Source: Chloroflexia bacterium
Lineage (GTDB): Bacteria; Chloroflexota; Chloroflexia; Thermomicrobiales; UBA6265
Assembly (NCBI GenBank): GCA_013698495.1
Contig: JACCUV010000065.1
Span: 1 to 14,546 of the forward strand
DNA length: 14,546 bases
Direction of reading: 5' to 3'
The position numbers and the translations under genes were made by a program. This document shows positions 5,780-12,886 of this stretch, one piece after another (the stretch's first letter is position 1; the number at the start of each line of letters is the position of its first letter). Below the pieces are notes generated by a model, which saw nothing but the letters and a program-made list of their open reading frames with translations, did not search any database and was not told the origin of the DNA.

Positions 5780-6745
5780 ATGGTGCAACTAGGCTACACG
5801 CTTTCGAGTGAGGAGTTTCGTCCCAACGACATCGTCACGCATGCTCGGCTCGCCGAGGAGACTGGCTTCACATTCGCCAGCATCTCCGATCATTACCATC
5901 CATGGGTCGATGCCCAGGAACACAGTCCGTTTGTCTGGAGCACCCTCGGCGGCATCGCCCAGTCGACTGAACGGCTCGAGATCTTGACTGGCGTCACCTG
6001 TCCGATCATCCGCATCCATCCCGCGATCCTCGCCCAGGCCGCGGCGACGATGGCTGATATGCTGCCGGGGCGGTTCATTTTTGGCGTGGGCACGGGTGAG
6101 TACCTCAATGAGCATGTAACCGGGGCGCAATGGCCACCGGTCTCGAAACGCCAGGCGATGTTGATCGAAGCCATCGAAGTCATGCGCGAACTGTGGAAGG
6201 GCGAGTACACCACCCATTACGGCGAGCACTTCACCGTCGAAAACGCGCGAATCTACACGCTTCCGGAGGCACTTCCTCCTATTTTCGTGGCTGCTTCCGG
6301 GCCCGACTCCGGCGTGCTGGCGGCCAAGCACGGCGATGGTTTGATTAGCACCGCTCCCGACGCCGAGGTTGTGAGGGCATACACCGGCTCCGGCGGCGAC
6401 GCCACGCGCGTCTACGGCCAACTGACGGTGTGCTGGGGCGAGAACGAAGACGAGTCGGTGCAAACAGCGCTAAAGATTTGGCCGAACGCCGGTCTCTCCG
6501 GCCAATTGAGCCAGGAACTGGCGTTGCCGCTCTACTTCGAGTCGGCCACCGAACTGGTGACGCCCGAGATCATCGCGCGGCAAGTCGTCTGCGGGCCTGA
6601 TCCGGAACCGATACTCAGGAAGATCGCGGAGTACGCCGACGCCGGGTTTACGCATGTCTACCTGCACCAGATCGGACCGAACCAGGAAGGCTTCCTGGAC
6701 TTCGCGAAGCGCGAGATTCTGCCGCACATCGCATTGGAAGGATGA
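5780..6745 (+). CDS. F420-dependent LLM-class oxidoreductase, TIGR03557-like
   Basis: A 321-aa TIM-barrel flavin/F420 enzyme of the luciferase-like family, closest to the F420-dependent glucose-6-phosphate dehydrogenase group (TIGR03557). It would transfer hydride between a substrate and coenzyme F420. Visible motifs are ISDHYHPW at 35-42, TGVTCP at 70-75 and GVGTGEYLNEH at 102-112. Aligned from memory with mycobacterial Fgd1, the catalytic His40, Trp44 and Glu109 are kept (His38, Trp42, Glu107). The phosphate-binding Lys198 region reads APDA instead of SGKG, and Lys259 is Arg. The substrate is therefore probably not glucose 6-phosphate. ATG 5780 is preceded by AAAGGTGA with good spacing; an in-frame upstream start at 5753 adds nine unlikely residues. 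It is followed 6 bp later by a DinB-like gene. Confidence 0.9.
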   Translation: MVQLGYTLSSEEFRPNDIVTHARLAEETGFTFASISDHYHPWVDAQEHSPFVWSTLGGIAQSTERLEILTGVTCPIIRIHPAILAQAAATMADMLPGRFIFGVGTGEYLNEHVTGAQWPPVSKRQAMLIEAIEVMRELWKGEYTTHYGEHFTVENARIYTLPEALPPIFVAASGPDSGVLAAKHGDGLISTAPDAEVVRAYTGSGGDATRVYGQLTVCWGENEDESVQTALKIWPNAGLSGQLSQELALPLYFESATELVTPEIIARQVVCGPDPEPILRKIAEYADAGFTHVYLHQIGPNQEGFLDFAKREILPHIALEG

Positions 6746-6751
6746 TGCATC

Positions 6752-7264
6752 ATGGCCGATTCAGGATTAAAGCAAAGGGCCCTGATGCGAGTCGACGTGG
6801 AACGCGCCGGCTGGCAAGCGCTGGTGGCGGAGGTCGGCGCGGACCGAATGTCCGAGCTGGGACCAATGGGTGAGTGGTCGTTCAAGGATCTGACATCGCA
6901 CCTCACGGGCTGGCGAGGCTACTCAATCTCCCGACTGGAGGCCGCGCTCCGGGGCGAAGGCGATGCCCCGTTGCCATGGCCATCGGTGCTGGCCAACGAC
7001 GACGAGATCAATCAGTGGATTTACGACACCGACAAGGATCGGCCGCTGGCGGACGTCCTGTCAGGGTTCGACGCGACCTTTGCCCGCCTCCGGGCGGTGG
7101 TCGAGGAGATGCCGGAGGAGATGCTGACTGACCCCAACGCCTTTCCATGGATGGAAGGCGAATCTCTCGGAAGTGCGCTCGTATCCGGTGTCTACTTCGA
7201 TCATTGGCGCGGGGAGCACGAGCCAACCGTTCGCGCCTGGCTGGACGGAGCGCCTGCCAGGTGA
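6752..7264 (+). CDS. DinB-like four-helix-bundle protein
   Basis: A 170-aa protein of the DinB / mycothiol-dependent maleylpyruvate isomerase-like fold, near the DUF1706/ClbS-DfsB branch. Members bind a metal through three His residues and act as thiol-dependent transferases, hydrolases or protective proteins. Visible here are GEWSFKDLTSHLTGWR at 40-55 (His50) and FDHWRGEHEP at 149-158 (His151, His155), giving a plausible three-His site. Between them lie Glu/Asp-rich helices typical of the bundle. ATG 6752 lies 6 bp after the oxidoreductase stop, with an AAGGA-type site inside that gene's end, so the two are surely co-transcribed. The pairing suggests a small redox or detoxification step. The exact reaction is unknown. 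Confidence 0.75.
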   Translation: MADSGLKQRALMRVDVERAGWQALVAEVGADRMSELGPMGEWSFKDLTSHLTGWRGYSISRLEAALRGEGDAPLPWPSVLANDDEINQWIYDTDKDRPLADVLSGFDATFARLRAVVEEMPEEMLTDPNAFPWMEGESLGSALVSGVYFDHWRGEHEPTVRAWLDGAPAR

Positions 7265-7316
7265 CGAACATGGCCCGTGCCAGCGTCGCGCCAAACTGCA
7301 GCCTGGGGAAATCGAG

Positions 7317-7709
7317 ATGAGCGACAAGCAACGCGATCGTAACACATCCAATGTCACGCTACCGCTGAGCGAGGAGACGCTTGAAGCGCGGGTGTTCGAA
7401 ACCGAGATCGGCAAGGTTCGCATACACAAGCGAGTCGAAACCGATCGATTGGAGCAAGACGTTGAGCTGAGTCATGACGATGTCGTGGTCGAGCGGGCTG
7501 AGCGGAACGAAGTTGTGAAAGAGCGGCGGGAGCCGTGGCTCGAAGGCGAAGTGCTGATCATCCCGGTCTATGAAGAGGTGCTGGTCTCGGAGAAACGGCT
7601 CATGCTGCGGGAGGTGATTCGAGTGGCGCGGGGTCGCCAATCCGAACGAGTGAACGTTGGGGGCGAGGTCCGACGCGAAGTCGTCGATATCGAGCGAATC
7701 GACGAATAA
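7317..7709 (+). CDS. DUF2382 (YsnF-like) stress protein
   Basis: A 130-aa highly charged protein of the DUF2382 family, often stress-induced and sometimes fused to PRC-barrel domains; the molecular role is unknown. The family's two related halves are visible: LPLSEETLEARVFETEIGKV then VRIHKRVETD, followed by IIPVYEEVLVSEKRLMLREV and EVRREVVDIERIDE. These are alternating beta-strands with conserved 'P(V/L).EE' and 'V.(H/R)KRV' elements. ATG 7317 is chosen because GGGGAA lies 6 nt upstream and the family usually begins here; a longer frame from 7173 overlaps the DinB-like gene. It is 52 bp after that gene and 59 bp before a small membrane protein on the same strand, so one transcript is likely. 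No PRC-barrel is attached. Confidence 0.88.
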   Translation: MSDKQRDRNTSNVTLPLSEETLEARVFETEIGKVRIHKRVETDRLEQDVELSHDDVVVERAERNEVVKERREPWLEGEVLIIPVYEEVLVSEKRLMLREVIRVARGRQSERVNVGGEVRREVVDIERIDE

Positions 7710-7768
7710 CTCGTTGAATTCGCGATTCGCGGTCGAGGTGGCCGCATTCACCCGTGGAAAGGTAAGTC

Positions 7769-7942
7769 ATGAACAATCGATCAGAGATCGACGGGAAGCT
7801 GGACTCCCAAACTGAAAACGAGACCGAGACCGAGGCCGCCGAGATTCCAAAACGCGCCGGAATCGCCGCCGGCATGTTTTTTCCGGTGTTCATCATTCTG
7901 GTGGTCGCGGCTGTCGTGATCGTCTATTTCGTGGTCATGTAA
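7769..7942 (+). CDS. 57-aa single-span membrane protein
   Basis: A small gene that simple length cut-offs would miss. The first ~30 residues are polar and acidic, with ENETETETEAAE near 17-27. Then PKRAGIAAG leads into one hydrophobic helix, MFFPVFIILVVAAVVIVYF at about 36-54, ending in VVM. The basic KR before the helix would place the N-terminus inside the cell. AAAGG lies 6-7 nt before the ATG, and third codon positions are G/C-rich. It follows the DUF2382 gene on the same strand. I do not recognise a family. By position it may anchor or assist the neighbouring stress proteins, but that is inference. Confidence 0.7.
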   Translation: MNNRSEIDGKLDSQTENETETEAAEIPKRAGIAAGMFFPVFIILVVAAVVIVYFVVM

Positions 7943-8102
7943 TGACTCGACTCATCGGGCTTGACTCACGTTGTTCGCCTGAAGTCGTGGACCCCGCATC
8001 CAAGAAAGCGTCACAACGTCCGATTTAGATATTTAGGTACCGGGGGTCGGTTACTTATGGTAAGATAAGGTCAGTTCGCACGCGACATAGAGGTGGTGCA
8101 TC

Positions 8103-9509
8103 ATGCGTTATTGCTCCCCGGAACCGTCAAGGGATCGCCGTGCATCCAAGATTTCCGCTCATCGCGGTCGATCCTCTATGGCTCTCCTTGTGTCCATCTT
8201 GGGTTCCCTCCTTCTGCTCGGCGCAACGCTCCCGGCGCAAGCCGACGCCCAATCCGAAGCGACAACCGAAGCAACGGGCGAACAGGTCTACGTGATCCCG
8301 ATCCGGGGCACGATCGAGCCTGGTATGGCCCACTTCCTCGAGCGCTCGCTGGATGAGGCGGCAAATGCCGGGGCGAGCAACGTCATTCTCGACATCAATA
8401 CCCCGGGCGGACGCCTCGACACCGTTTTACAAATGCGGGAATCGATTCTCGAAAGCCCGGTCACGGTTGTCGCTTTCGTCAATCGTGAAGCATTTTCGGC
8501 AGGAGCATTGATCACGATCGCCTCCGACCAAATCTGGATGGCTCCGGCCGCCGTCTATGGCGCAGCCACCCCTGTGCTCGGTGGCACAGGTCAAACGGCC
8601 GACGCGAAGACGGTTTCGGCAGTGCGTTCGACGTTCCGGGCGACGGCTGAGGAGCTGGGTCGCGATCCGCTGATCGCCGAGGCGATGGTCGATCCAACGG
8701 TGGTGATCGACGGTCTCGATTCCGCCGAAACGCTCCTTTCGCTCTCGTTCGAGCAGGCGCGGCAATGGGGATACGCCGACGGCGAGGCCGAGGATGTGCC
8801 TGCGCTGCTCGTGGCACTGGGATTTGATGGCGCTACAGTCACCGAAATGCAAAAGAGCCCGGTTGAACACCTCGTGCGTTGGATCACCGATCCGGTGATG
8901 GCCACGGTCCTGATCACGCTGGGATTGTTCCTGATCATCGCCGATGGCCTGTTCGCCGGCTTCGGCGTGGCCGCGGCCGTTGGCGCCACGTGCCTGGGAT
9001 TGTTTTTTTGGGGACACCACCTGGCCGGCTTCGCGGGTTGGGAAGACTTGCTGTTGATCGCGATCGGGTTGACCCTGATTGCGTTGGAGATTTTCGTAGT
9101 TCCCGGGTTCGGCGCCGCCGGCATCTCGGGGATAGTTGCGCTCGCCGCGGGGCTTGTGTTAAGCATGACCGGACGCAACCTGCGCAATTTCGAACTCACC
9201 GATGACGTCATCCGGGCGGGTTGGGTGGTCGCGATTTCGCTCGGGATCGTGTTGGCCGTGGTGCTCGGACTTGCGCTGATGGCGCCACGGATGGCGGGCA
9301 ACCTGGCGAATCGACAACGGGGATTCAGCTGGCTGGCGCTCTCGGCGACGGTCGAATCCGTCGATCAGCGGCGGCGGGAGGCGGCGCCCGGTCGCCCGGG
9401 CTGGCTGGTGCGGATGTCCGGCGGACAAGGCGTGCTCGAACGCGACGAACTTCAGATGCCAGATGGCCCGGAACAAACATCCGGAAAGGATTCAACCACA
9501 CCGCGTTGA
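8103..9509 (+). CDS. nfeD: NfeD-family membrane-bound ClpP-class serine protease
   Basis: A 468-aa membrane protease of the NfeD1b / YqeZ group. Order of parts: a signal or anchor helix at ~26-44, a ClpP-like periplasmic domain at ~60-235, then about five hydrophobic segments between 262 and 393. Catalytic-type residues fit the archaeal 1510-N Ser-Lys dyad: Ser132 in REAFSAGALI and Lys169 in TADAKTVSA, with GAATPV at 153-158 and NTPGGRLD at 99-106. AGGTGG lies 6 nt before ATG 8103. The C-terminal NfeD OB-fold is hard to see: the last ~60 residues are polar and Arg/Gly-rich and lack the usual pattern. These proteins pair with stomatin/flotillin proteins, and floA follows 55 bp downstream, as in the Bacillus yqeZ-yqfA operon. 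Confidence 0.92.
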   Translation: MRYCSPEPSRDRRASKISAHRGRSSMALLVSILGSLLLLGATLPAQADAQSEATTEATGEQVYVIPIRGTIEPGMAHFLERSLDEAANAGASNVILDINTPGGRLDTVLQMRESILESPVTVVAFVNREAFSAGALITIASDQIWMAPAAVYGAATPVLGGTGQTADAKTVSAVRSTFRATAEELGRDPLIAEAMVDPTVVIDGLDSAETLLSLSFEQARQWGYADGEAEDVPALLVALGFDGATVTEMQKSPVEHLVRWITDPVMATVLITLGLFLIIADGLFAGFGVAAAVGATCLGLFFWGHHLAGFAGWEDLLLIAIGLTLIALEIFVVPGFGAAGISGIVALAAGLVLSMTGRNLRNFELTDDVIRAGWVVAISLGIVLAVVLGLALMAPRMAGNLANRQRGFSWLALSATVESVDQRRREAAPGRPGWLVRMSGGQGVLERDELQMPDGPEQTSGKDSTTPR

Positions 9510-9564
9510 ACAACGTCAGCCCGTCGAGCGTCGTTTTTGACGCGCCAGCGAAAGGTTCCTGTCC

Positions 9565-10530
9565 ATGTCCGGTGACGCGCTTACCCTGATCATCGTCCTC
9601 GCGATTGTGATTGCCCTGATTATCGGCTTCTTTCACTTCGTACCGGTGGGCTTGTGGGTGACCGCAATCTTCTCCGGGGCGCGGGTCGGACTCGGCACAC
9701 TGATCGGCATGCGCCTGCGCAAGGTCAACCCGAACGACATCGTTCGACCCTACATCAGCGCAATCAAAGCCGGACTCGACCTCGATGTCGGCCAAATGGA
9801 GGCGCACTTCCTGGCGGGGGGCAACGTCGGGCGCGTGGTCCAGGCGCTGATCTCGGCGAACCGCGCCAACATCGAGCTACCGTGGAAACGGGCGACGGCG
9901 ATCGACCTCGCCGGCCGAGATGTGCTCGAAGCGGTGCAGGTGAGCGTCAATCCGAAGGTGATCCAGACGCCGCGTGTATCGGCGGTGGCCAAGGACGGCA
10001 TTCAACTCGTGGCCGTGGCGCGGGTCACCGTACGCGCCAACATCGACCGACTCGTTGGTGGGGCTGGCGAGGAGACGATCATCGCCCGCGTCGGCGAAGG
10101 CACGGTCTCGTCGATCGGGTCGGCCTCGTCGCACAAGGAAGTGCTGGAAAATCCCGACCAGATATCCCGCTATGTGCTGGAACGTGGCCTCGATGCGGGC
10201 ACCGCCTACGAGATTCTCTCGATTGACATTGCCGATGTCGATGTCGGACGAAACATCGGGGCCGAACTCCAGACTGACCAGGCCGAGGCCGACAAGAAGA
10301 TCGCCCAGGCGAAGGCCGAGGAGCGGCGCTCGATGGCGCTCGCCGCCGAACAGGAAATGCGGGCGCGCGTCGTTGAGGCCGAGGCACAAGTGCCACTGGC
10401 GTTGGCCGAGGCGTTCCGCTCGGGTCGGCTGGGGGTGATGGATTACTACAAGATGGAGAACGTCCAGGCCGACACCGCGATGCGCGAATCGATCAGCGAC
10501 GACGGTCGCGGCGGCCAGCAGTCGTCGTAA
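9565..10530 (+). CDS. floA: Flotillin-like membrane scaffold protein FloA
   Basis: A 321-aa protein matching FloA (YqfA, DUF/PF12127 family), close to the ~331 aa of the Bacillus protein. FloA forms oligomers that organise membrane microdomains, keep membranes fluid and take part in stress resistance. An N-terminal hydrophobic hairpin spans about 5-35. Then come LRKVNPNDIVRPYISAIKAG (51-70), typical of the family, an SPFH-like beta region at 110-230 with EAVQVSVNPKVIQTP, and an Ala/Glu-rich coiled coil at 234-282. The end contains GVMDYYKMENVQADTAMR, another FloA signature. AAAGG lies ~9 nt before the ATG. It is flanked by nfeD and a small gene whose ATG shares a base with the floA stop (TAATG). 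Confidence 0.95.
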   Translation: MSGDALTLIIVLAIVIALIIGFFHFVPVGLWVTAIFSGARVGLGTLIGMRLRKVNPNDIVRPYISAIKAGLDLDVGQMEAHFLAGGNVGRVVQALISANRANIELPWKRATAIDLAGRDVLEAVQVSVNPKVIQTPRVSAVAKDGIQLVAVARVTVRANIDRLVGGAGEETIIARVGEGTVSSIGSASSHKEVLENPDQISRYVLERGLDAGTAYEILSIDIADVDVGRNIGAELQTDQAEADKKIAQAKAEERRSMALAAEQEMRARVVEAEAQVPLALAEAFRSGRLGVMDYYKMENVQADTAMRESISDDGRGGQQSS

Positions 10531-10991
10531 TGGCCGATTGGCATGATTCGGAGTGGGAACACTTTCGGTCCAGAGTTCGCCAGGTTCGAGCGGGAGACGT
10601 ATGGAATGGTCAGATGAGCGTGTGGCGTAACCTGCTCGATGCATTGCGCGGGGGCGGCCAATCGACGGAACCGCCCTCTCGAAGCCGTCCGACGTCGTTG
10701 TTCGAAGCGGGCGCAACCGGCGGCGATGACGATCGCCGCCCGCGGCTTCGACCGCGCCTGCCCGATACCCCGGACGATCGAAAAAATCGACGCAGTCTCT
10801 ACCCCGAGGCGCCACTGGCAGGATCCCCAGCCGTGCGCCGACAAACCGCCGAGCCTCCGCAGGCGCGGCCGCGAACGAGTTCGCGCACGGCCCTGCGCGT
10901 GGCGTTACGGTCACCCGCCTCGTTGCGCACGGCGATCTTGCTGCGAGAGGTGCTCGATCCTCCGGTGGCGCTGCGTGGGGATCGACGGTAG
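10530..10991 (+). CDS. Small protein of the nfeD-floA operon with a conserved-looking C-terminal motif
   Basis: A 153-aa basic protein, ATG overlapping the floA stop by one base (TAATG), so translation is coupled. An in-frame ATG at 10614 (MSVWRNLLDALRGGG) is an alternative start that would give 125 aa. The middle (about 40-115) is low-complexity, rich in Arg, Pro, Ser and Asp. The last 30 residues are different: LRTAILLREVLDPPVALR forms an amphipathic helix followed by PPVALR. I recall similar 'LRxAIxxxEILGPPxALR' ends in short proteins of related bacteria but cannot name a family. No enzyme motif or membrane span is visible. By position it should serve the flotillin/NfeD complex. Confidence 0.65.
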   Translation: MADWHDSEWEHFRSRVRQVRAGDVWNGQMSVWRNLLDALRGGGQSTEPPSRSRPTSLFEAGATGGDDDRRPRLRPRLPDTPDDRKNRRSLYPEAPLAGSPAVRRQTAEPPQARPRTSSRTALRVALRSPASLRTAILLREVLDPPVALRGDRR

Positions 10992-11047
10992 CGGCTGACG
11001 GTTGGAGCGAATCTCTTGCAAGGCCACATTGGCATGGCGACAACTAT

Positions 11048-11087
11048 CGCGTCGTCATTCTGACGCGAAGCGGAAGAGTGACGTCAG
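11048..11087. repeat. Intergenic repeat, copy A, with hairpin
   Basis: Contains a 20-bp sequence (11052-11071, TCGTCATTCTGACGCGAAGC) found identically at 12659-12678. The same place forms a perfect 6-bp stem CGCGTC (11048-11053) / GACGCG (11062-11067) with an 8-nt loop. The following GAGTGACGTCAGGTTGGG resembles GAGTGACGGTTGGGG near 12816, so copy B looks like this element with about 130 bp more in between. It lies between two convergent genes, a usual home for such repeats. Confidence 0.6.
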
Positions 11088-11140
11088 GTTGGGTGTGAAT
11101 TCAAGGGCGCCAGTCACTCACGACCAACTACCTCGCGACT

Positions 11141-11833
11141 TCAGAACTCGAACTGCGGCGTCGATCGGGTCAGGATCGCGGTTTTTGGCGCCACCAACCA
11201 GATTGTCGCAATTTCCTCGGCGATCGTGGCGACCAGCCGCTCGATGTCCGCTGGCGCCGACTCATGCAACGCTTCGGCGACGATCAGAACGGACGATGTC
11301 GTATCCCGCACTGCCGAGAGGGCGCTCTGCCGATTGGTCCAGCGCCGCGCGTGCGCCTGCCCCGCCGAGTCCGCAAAGATCACCTCACGGGCGTCGGGAT
11401 GCTCGGTGTCACCGGAAAACGAGGCGTAGCTTTCGCCACCGGTTGCGTACCGGACCTCCACCCAGTCCGCGATTCGATCGGCATCGAGCGCGGCGACGGG
11501 GATTGCAAATGCCAGCGAGATCGCATTGCAGAGATCGATCAAGGGGTGAATGCGAGGGAGCGATCCCTCTTTCCGGAAGCGCCGCAGCAGCGATTCCGAG
11601 GCGGATCGATACTGGGTTGGCTTGTGCCCCATCTGGGCAAAGGCGCGGCGCCACGCCTGGATCTCGGGAAACCCGGATTCCGAGGAAGTCGCCAGCTGCT
11701 CCACCGCCAGATTGTTGAAAGCCGTGATTCTCGCATCGACCGCAGCGTTCCCGTGTATCCCCGTGACAGCGAGCACGCCAGGAACAAGGGCCGGGAAGTC
11801 GCTCCAGATGTCAGGCGAATGCCGAAAGTACAT
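11141..11833 (-). CDS. B3/4-domain protein, aminoacyl-tRNA editing-like
   Basis: A 230-aa stand-alone protein of the B3/B4 domain family, the fold that edits mischarged tRNA in the beta subunit of phenylalanyl-tRNA synthetase. Recognisable are the N-terminal part with DARITAFNNL, then FPEIQAWRRAFAQMGHKPTQ (about 55-74), RSASESLLRRF, and PLIDLCNAISLAFAIPVAALD (about 97-117). The last two are the core signature. The C-terminal portion, VIFADSAGQAHARRWTNRQS, fits the domain end. Free-standing members are thought to hydrolyse mischarged tRNA or bind amino-acid-like ligands; the substrate is not proven. GAGG lies 7 nt before ATG 11833. The gene follows the LysE-type exporter by 30 bp on the same strand, which suggests a shared amino-acid substrate. 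Confidence 0.85.
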   Translation of the reverse strand: MYFRHSPDIWSDFPALVPGVLAVTGIHGNAAVDARITAFNNLAVEQLATSSESGFPEIQAWRRAFAQMGHKPTQYRSASESLLRRFRKEGSLPRIHPLIDLCNAISLAFAIPVAALDADRIADWVEVRYATGGESYASFSGDTEHPDAREVIFADSAGQAHARRWTNRQSALSAVRDTTSSVLIVAEALHESAPADIERLVATIAEEIATIWLVAPKTAILTRSTPQFEF

Positions 11834-11863
11834 GCTCGTGCCTCGATAACGCGATCGACAACG

Positions 11864-12475
11864 CTACCGGTCCGGCAAAGCAAGCCTGGCGCCGAGCGCG
11901 ACGAACGACCCGGCAAATGTGCGTCGCATCCAGGCCACAACGCGGGGACGTGAGATCACGTGGTTCCTGACAGAGGCGGCAAAAACGCCATAGGCGCCGA
12001 ACACGATGAAGGTAAGGACCATGAACACGGCGCTCATCTCCAACATCCGGGGCAAGGCGTTCGGTTCATTGACGCCGACGAATTGCGGCAGGAAGGCGAA
12101 GAAGAAGATCGTCAACTTCGGATTGAGGATGTTGATCAGGATGCCGGACGCAATGACCTTCATCGCCGAGCGAGGCGCCGTTTTCTGTTCGACAGCGAGG
12201 GCCCCCTTGTCCTTCAAAGTCGCCCAGGCCATGTGCAGAAGATAGGCCACGCCCACGTACTTCAACGTCTGGAAGGCCACTGCGCTCGTGTGCAGCAGCG
12301 CCGCGAGACCGGTGACGGCCGCGACCATATGAGGGATGATGCCGAGCGTGCAGCCGATTGCGGCGATGACACTGGCGCGGGCTCCACGAGCCAGTCCAGC
12401 GGCCAGCGTATAAATAACGCCAGTGCCGGGTGTCGCGACGATGATCAGCGTGGTGATCAGGAACTCGATGCTCAC
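11864..12475 (-). CDS. LysE/RhtB-family amino-acid exporter
   Basis: A 203-aa integral membrane exporter of the LysE/RhtB family, the usual length. These proteins pump amino acids or analogues out of the cytoplasm using the proton gradient. The N-terminus carries IVATPGTGVIYTLAAGLARG, the family signature, followed by GCTLGIIPHMVAAVTGLAAL. ILINILNPKLTIFFFAFLPQF near the centre is also typical. Six hydrophobic segments can be traced. I chose GTG 12475 because AAGGAAGG (12481-12488) lies 5 nt upstream and the protein then begins SIEFLITTLIIVATPG, as family members do; the frame opens 36 bp earlier without support. The B3/4 gene follows by 30 bp. A 411-bp spacer rich in inverted repeats precedes it. 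Confidence 0.88.
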   Translation of the reverse strand: MSIEFLITTLIIVATPGTGVIYTLAAGLARGARASVIAAIGCTLGIIPHMVAAVTGLAALLHTSAVAFQTLKYVGVAYLLHMAWATLKDKGALAVEQKTAPRSAMKVIASGILINILNPKLTIFFFAFLPQFVGVNEPNALPRMLEMSAVFMVLTFIVFGAYGVFAASVRNHVISRPRVVAWMRRTFAGSFVALGARLALPDR

Positions 12476-12543
12476 GGTGACCTTCCTTGCGTGCCGGTAC
12501 GCTGACCACATTCATCCCCCGATGAAAGGAGACCTCAAGATTG

Positions 12544-12561
12544 CTCGTTCGTCGGAATGAC
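12544..12561 (-). repeat. Interspersed repeat copy, GTCATTCCGACG type
   Basis: On the minus strand GTCATTCCGACGAACGAG followed by CAATCTTGAGGTCTCC. It shares GTCATTC(T/C)GACG with copies A and B and matches the general form of a 'GTCATTCYGA...AATCTTGAGG' repeat I recall from Chloroflexota genomes. It points away from copy B at 12659, about 100 bp off. Confidence 0.5.
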
Positions 12562-12658
12562 AACACCCGGACTGGTTATTCGGTACTGAAACTACCCCTG
12601 ACTCACACGCCACTCAATGGAGTGTCAAGGATACATTGACATGGTCACACTCGCAGAA

Positions 12659-12678
12659 TCGTCATTCTGACGCGAAGC
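12659..12678 (+). repeat. Intergenic repeat, copy B
   Basis: TCGTCATTCTGACGCGAAGC, identical over 20 bp to 11052-11071. The two copies lie in different gene-free spacers, which marks a dispersed repeat family rather than chance. Confidence 0.6.
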
Positions 12679-12709
12679 CGAAAAACCCCTGTGCGAAGCA
12701 CTCGACGAC

Positions 12710-12806
12710 GGAGTCGGCGTCAGATTGGTCTGCCAAAGAGCGTCCGCTGACGCTGACCGGCTTCGCCGGTATCCAGCGGGGCCGACTCCTCCTTCATTCG
12801 GCAGAC
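12710..12806. repeat. Structured element with interlocking inverted repeats
   Basis: Several perfect complementary pairs: GGAGTCGGC (12710-12718) with GCCGACTCC (12781-12789), 9 bp; GTCTGCC (12728-12734) with GGCAGAC (12800-12806), 7 bp, crossing the first pair; GCGTCAG (12717-12723) with CTGACGC (12747-12753), an alternative; and a compact hairpin at 12751-12778 with CGCTG/CAGCG outside and ACCGGC-TTC-GCCGGT inside. It may be a structured RNA or a palindromic mobile remnant; direction is not determined. Confidence 0.45.
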
Positions 12807-12886
12807 GCAGGACCAGAGTGACGGTTGGGGGAGTGTCAACCCATGCATGACACGGCACATTGGCGGCAACCCAAGCGCAGGCCGCG

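Larger units (their letters stand above)
12476..12886. other. Gene-free, repeat-rich spacer upstream of the exporter
   Basis: No credible gene is seen here. The spacer holds a GTCATTCCGACGAACGAG copy on the minus strand (12544-12561), a TGTCAA/TTGACA inverted repeat (12623-12628 / 12636-12641), the 20-bp repeat copy B (12659-12678) and the structured stretch 12710-12806. It separates the DUF3303-like gene from the exporter, both on the minus strand, so it could serve as exporter leader, terminator region or both. Confidence 0.5.

Noticed and set aside
8033..8066. TAAGAT as a -10 box for nfeD
   Set aside because: No matching -35 for sigma-70 at the right distance, and no clear alternative sigma-factor pattern.
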